A DNA stretch of 64,000 nucleotides from Paraburkholderia caffeinitolerans. Its GTDB lineage: Bacteria > Pseudomonadota > Gammaproteobacteria > Burkholderiales > Burkholderiaceae. The DNA lies in NCBI RefSeq assembly GCF_902859945.1, contig NZ_CADIKL010000036.1, positions 23,298 to 87,297 of the forward strand. The letters run 5' to 3'. The notes under the pieces were generated by a model that was given only the letters and a program-made list of their open reading frames with translations, ran no database searches and was not told the DNA's origin. Positions 63,001 to 64,000 of the stretch are shown here, piece by piece. A program made the position numbers and the translations under genes. Positions within the stretch are counted from its first letter, which is position 1. Every line of letters begins with the position of its first letter.

Positions 63001-64000
63001 GAGCGTTTGCGTGCTGCCCGACGAGACTGCCGCATTGTCGGTCGTGAGCGTGCCGGCCGTAGTGGCCGCGAGCGTGCGGCCGGCCTTGACGGTCGCGCTC
63101 GAAAGGTTCGCGTCGCCCGTGCCAGCGTTCAGCGTCATGCTGCCCGTGGCCGAGGTGTTGCCGCCCGAGAAGTTCAGGCCATGGCCGGAAAACACCGCGT
63201 CGCCGCCCGAGAGGTTGTGGCCGGTCGCCGACACCGCGCCCGAAGCGGATACAGTGAGAGCAGCCGCTTGCGTTACGACACCATCGCCGTTCACGCCCGC
63301 GCCAATCGTCCCGCTCGACACAACATTGCCCGCATTGACGAAAACGTTCCGCTGCGCGGCCAGCGTGCCGTTATTCGTGAGCGCACCCGCTGTGCTCGCG
63401 TTCAAATCCTGCTGCGCGTAGGTCGTGCCGCTGTTATCGATGCCATCGTGCGCGCTCGCGCCGATATTGCCGCTCGCGCTGGTCTGCCCTGCAAGCACGA
63501 GCTTGCCCGCCGAGGTCAGCACGAGGTCGCCGGCCTGCGCCGCGAGGACGCCCCTGGTCGACACCCCCACGCCCAGCTCCGTGCCCACCAGCACGATGCG
63601 GTTCGCGTACATACCGCCGAGATGGCTCACGTCGATGGAAACACCCTGCGCGGGCCCATCGCCCGCAATCGGCGTGGCCGCGAGCGTGTCGTGATCGACG
63701 CGGTTCGCGCCCGTCACGACATTCAGATTCTTCGCATAGATAGCCGCATTGGCCTGAACCGCGCGCGACAGCAAATCAACCTGATCGACATTCGACGCAT
63801 CGAGCCCCGCGCCGCTGACCGTGATATTGCCGCCCGTTACATTAAATCCGGAGAGCGAACCATTGCCCGCATAATTCGGCGTACCGGTGGTGAGAATGGC
63901 GCGCGACGTGTTGATGAATCCGCCGCCGTTCACCGCAATGCCCGACGGGTTCGCGATGACCACCTCGGCCCGGTTCCCCGCCACTTCGAGATGCCCGTTC
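54028..64000 (-). CDS. cdiA: CdiA/filamentous haemagglutinin-type contact toxin, 5' end missing
   Basis: At least 3,323 residues; the frame runs off the window. Near the window edge is the end of the two-partner secretion domain (VAGNRAEVVIANPSGIAVNGGGFINTSRAILTTGTP), followed by long FHA-type beta-helix repeats, four of ~168 residues in tandem (about 60552-62565). A Tyr-rich central region follows (RFTSYTKFISSDYMLDQLGL ... KRLGDGYYE, about 57.9-58.4 kb), matching the conserved receptor-presentation area of CdiA. Next come FHA-2 haemagglutinin repeats and the pretoxin domain ending DLYNRQLHPDE (about 54785-54815). The last ~250 residues are the toxin (RAACYAVKCWAEYPQ ... VDDARNAGQKK) with two hydrophobic Gly/Ala-rich segments. 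The CdiB exporter must lie outside the window. Binding to neighbouring cells and delivery of the C-terminal toxin is the expected role. Confidence 0.92.
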   Translation of the reverse strand, partial: NGHLEVAGNRAEVVIANPSGIAVNGGGFINTSRAILTTGTPNYAGNGSLSGFNVTGGNITVSGAGLDASNVDQVDLLSRAVQANAAIYAKNLNVVTGANRVDHDTLAATPIAGDGPAQGVSIDVSHLGGMYANRIVLVGTELGVGVSTRGVLAAQAGDLVLTSAGKLVLAGQTSASGNIGASAHDGIDNSGTTYAQQDLNASTAGALTNNGTLAAQRNVFVNAGNVVSSGTIGAGVNGDGVVTQAAALTVSASGAVSATGHNLSGGDAVFSGHGLNFSGGNTSATGSMTLNAGTGDANLSSATVKAGRTLAATTAGTLTTDNAAVSSGSTQTLNAEAMSNRSGQIVSGGALNTNVGGALNNQHGTMQAAGPQSVFAGSLDNSAGHILSLNGDGLNLGVAGTLLNGLCGVIGGNGNVQANAYRLTNLGQITALGHATLSAWDLVNSGTTAAGGALNVSATGALSNAGGTFSGASTTVSGASIDNTRGNINGDTLALSATNDLVNTGGAISQSGTAAQTLSAGGRIDNTGGTIASNATDLTVQGTSVTNDSGAIQHAGAGKLNVSGASSVSNVSGRMATNGSASITGSTVDNTRGTMTAQQHLNSQAQRLVNESGTMAAGQTLDVSSFGALDNRGGSMTATTAAVSGASVDNSNGDIKGDSVTVSTPGDLVNQGGKIVQSGAGAQAVTAGGRLDNSNNGQIASNAQNLMVAGATVDNDGGKVLHAGSGKLDVKAAGKVSNVGGQIASNGSAGVTGSTVDNTRGTMTAQQNLSAQAQTLINESGRMAAGQALAVAASGALDNRRGSMTATTTTISGASVDNSNGDIEGDSVAVSTPGDLVNQGGKIVQSGTGAQTVTAGVKLDNSNGGQIASNAQNLTVAGASIDNNGGKVLHAGSGKLDVTATGNVSNAGGEIGTNGSAAVAGSTVDNRDGAITAKHDASISGQTVVNENATVGAGNALDVKAAGVLDNRGGALIGTTTTVSGSSIDNTNGDIEGTAVSVSTPGDLTNESGTIAQSGAGAQTITAGRTLDNSSGGRIATNASSLSVTAAQISNDGGAVTHAGTGMLDITATGALSNVSGQIASNGSVATQSASLDNSNGNMTAQHIARIAATNGIVNRNGLIYGQDHLSASTRGNFDNTDGAAQSGGDLALTAGGALLNRGGAVAANGAHGMMNVAAGAIDNANGALTNAGDGATTVSATDIDNTAGTLGGNGDLTLNGQTLENGSGGQVVAGGTGTLAITSTIGNSGGTLYGGKGLNVGQATTAVINDGGAILGGLDVSANVAAFSNENGSVRANRDIAASGAISGDGKMTAGRNLSLDISDDYTTGTANRLNADADMSIHTSGTLTNTGELAAGGALKASGTNVVNAAGADMNSSATTVTASNTITNAGLIEGDAVTTRSATLDNTGGIIGNTVAIHANDVTNTGAAAVIAGVEQVSIYASDSVTNADGALIYSAGNLEIAKNGARDASGVLANQTGTLTNRAADIEAEGDIDIAAHTVNNIRTGAQTEAGTPESSSSALTLWTADLGSDLSSKVFSTYQSLSYPQWRWNPGGIGTEVLQKLAKPISVTLPASQVTNIDTSTQSFSLTTPLTDRYMDSNGPNGVWSERTITSNPTQYYQSLTQNADGTVTIAFWPDWDAKTQIRPDQAVDMIRYDIEPDNHDYVPVIVTTTTTTQTDRLVSAGTAAQIIAQGAIRINSDGGSINNASSTMAAGGDLVRRAMGGSVNDTGTVLQQTGTQTVEATYFWHQKSGGNSHTHTEKPSITPLAPTTVDALPAIATSNQTVQTDAQTITINSVDRHGETVTGSGVAGGDATGTQLGSVTTNGSATSVAGVTGQGGGATSVTGVSGQDSHAQTVNTTDDQTTKPQTLGTASSGIPDLKLPVNALYTYQSAPDASYLIETNPRFTSYTKFISSDYMLDQLGLDPARTAKRLGDGYYETMLIRNQVTQLTGRALLAGYADNLAEYTALMNNGVKYAKDFGLAPGVGLSSAQMAQLTTDMVWLVSQSVTLPDGSQQDVLVPKLYLAQSNTVDLKSSGALVAGNQVIQNATGEFSNSGHVVGDVATTVIGNTVTNRGVIGSGGATTVSAVQDVNNLGGRIGGVDTIVAAGRDINNVSTTAQASVSSDMPGFHSSASGMAVQSVATISGSNSVSAVAARDVKLAGSAITSGGDTTVAAGRDIDAGAITLTATHDAGTVDGLNGRHVVATHEAGSAVTGAGNVTTLSGRDTTLTGSSVAAGGDVAMGAGGHLTVTAAKDTASYSGQSMGGSIAQSKRSSYDERVQGSSVSAGGNTTLAAGQGGSGDLNIMGSSVTAATGATTIAATGDVNIGGVTETHDAQSWSHHDSSGFLSRTQTTDASESHQTLSIGSTVAGDSVNGAAGRDMTISGSTVAATNDVNLAAANNLTVTTTQDTSQNSTFHEERKSGFGALSGGGLSINYGNRDQKDTAHDTAVTNNASLVGSTDGSVNMAAGKDLRVTGSDIIAAQNVTGTGANVTIEAAQGTTRHDESHEMKQSGFTVGLAGSVGDAINNAISETQAANNSSGKGDSRAAALHGIAAANDAFMGGAGVADLASGDKPDIGVKVSFGTSQSRSDASENRTIHSGSSVQAGGTAAFVATGDGTPGSGNVTIAGSNVNANDVVLAAKDQVNVVNTTDTDSTRSSNSSSSASVGVQYTLGGGFGVSASMSNAHGDANSDAQIQNASHVNGANSVTVVSGGDTNIIGSQVNGGKVIAHADGNLNIVSVQDVTSSAAHQSSAGGGFTISQGGGSASISAQNGHADGKYAGVNEQAGINAGTGGFDINVKGNTDLTGAVITSEADTSKNNLTTGTLTFSDIANHSEYSASSNGISAGMGIANTSRAVGPGSVSNGGGVSPMLPQSDSGSSDATTRSAVSAGTINIMDGANQKQDVASLSRDTVDTNGKVANTPDLNALLNQQADRMQAAQAAGQAVAQRIGDYADAQAKATHDPAWAEGGDKRAAMQAAGAAVVAGLGGGVGSAVAGAAGAAIGSKMAPTLNELSGSIAASNPTGDADVNKALGNIVANVVATGAGAAAGGAGAFASSNVDLYNRQLHPDEKDAIKDKAGDDKAEQDRLTRAACYAVKCWAEYPQGSDQYNANYVSQLEASQLGPELQWVNNQKEAGLFDYTPTQKIGDMVKSDPLGVAKDAATMGIGAYITATGVKYCATGVACGVGSAMAVSGTNDVATGMSGLYNRYNGIPEPGMNPLQMAFTYVSPTWGPMLYDAASLGVGIAALTAPVPLKMGWSDGLNRPQSMFDVTVPKFGSTTTIPVLKWVIPGDVNAAIQVINVGTKGAKIVDDARNAGQKK
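54786..55376 (-). repeat. Duplicated pretoxin region, copy 2
   Basis: The parental copy, inside the main cdiA, of the ~590-bp segment also found at 52855-53450. A few substitutions cluster at the toxin-side end (ASSNVDLYN here, SGSNVDLYN in the displaced copy). Confidence 0.88.
60552..62565 (-). repeat. Four tandem ~500-bp repeats within cdiA
   Basis: Units begin at 62565, 62064, 61560 and 61056 (spacing 501, 504 and 504 bp; 167-168 residues). Shared landmarks are S(V/I)DN.NGDI, STPGDLVNQGGKIVQSG, IASNAQNL, KVLHAGSGKLDV, GSTVDN and GALDNR. Units 2 and 3 are the most alike; units 1 and 4 are more diverged. They lengthen the extracellular beta-helix filament. Confidence 0.85.

Noticed and set aside
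54328..63694. Many long plus-strand frames opposite cdiA
   Set aside because: Shadows of the repeat-rich cdiA coding strand.

Overview
The window looks like part of a secondary replicon (chromid or megaplasmid) of a Burkholderia sensu lato bacterium, most likely Paraburkholderia-like. The evidence is the high GC and codon use, the Burkholderia-type gene content (FAS1-like hydratase, CdiA with a DLYN-type pretoxin boundary, cold-shock protein beside rpsU), and above all a plasmid-type replication and partition locus at 19.2-25.2 kb. That locus is parB and parA on the minus strand, divergent from an iteron-dependent rep gene. Some sixteen copies of a 17-bp iteron lie between parA and rep, and a separate array of 17-bp palindromes lies beyond parB.

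Left of the origin (0-18.1 kb): a LysR regulator divergent from a hydratase / acyl-CoA dehydrogenase / CoA-transferase operon resembling the pseudomonad itaconate cluster, followed by a truncated MFS gene. Next come an ECF sigma factor translationally coupled to an NrsF-type anti-sigma factor, a GNAT, a Tat-exported HiPIP, a TDT transporter, an acetate uptake and activation operon (satP-acs), and a run of single housekeeping-type genes (hydrolase, VOC, LysR, GFA, MOSC, ZapE, flavin reductase).

Right of the origin (25.2-43.6 kb): a bacterial SET-domain protein, a crotonase, a BASS transporter with a DUF202 protein, and a sulfatase with its own formylglycine-generating enzyme. A divergent NRAMP-like transporter follows, sharing a palindromic motif with the sulfatase operon promoter region. 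Then come isocitrate lyase, a four-gene YtcA / HlyD / FUSC / outer-membrane-factor efflux operon, and three consecutive SDR genes.

From 43.6 to 51.8 kb lies an oxidoreductase / Dabb-barrel operon divergent from an AraC regulator, then an rpsU - small-protein - cold-shock island. This stretch is peppered with decayed copies of neighbouring genes: an SDR 3' end, a Dabb-AraC chimera, and a lipoprotein-gene 3' end that now encodes the AraC C-terminus.

The last 12 kb is a contact-dependent inhibition locus on the minus strand: a giant cdiA (5' end outside the window), its putative membrane immunity gene, and a downstream displaced cdiA-CT cassette with a second putative membrane immunity gene. 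The displaced cassette abuts the remnant of a symE-type toxin gene. The most interesting material is the origin/centromere architecture, the duplicated CDI toxin-immunity cassettes and the relic mosaic at 43-50 kb.
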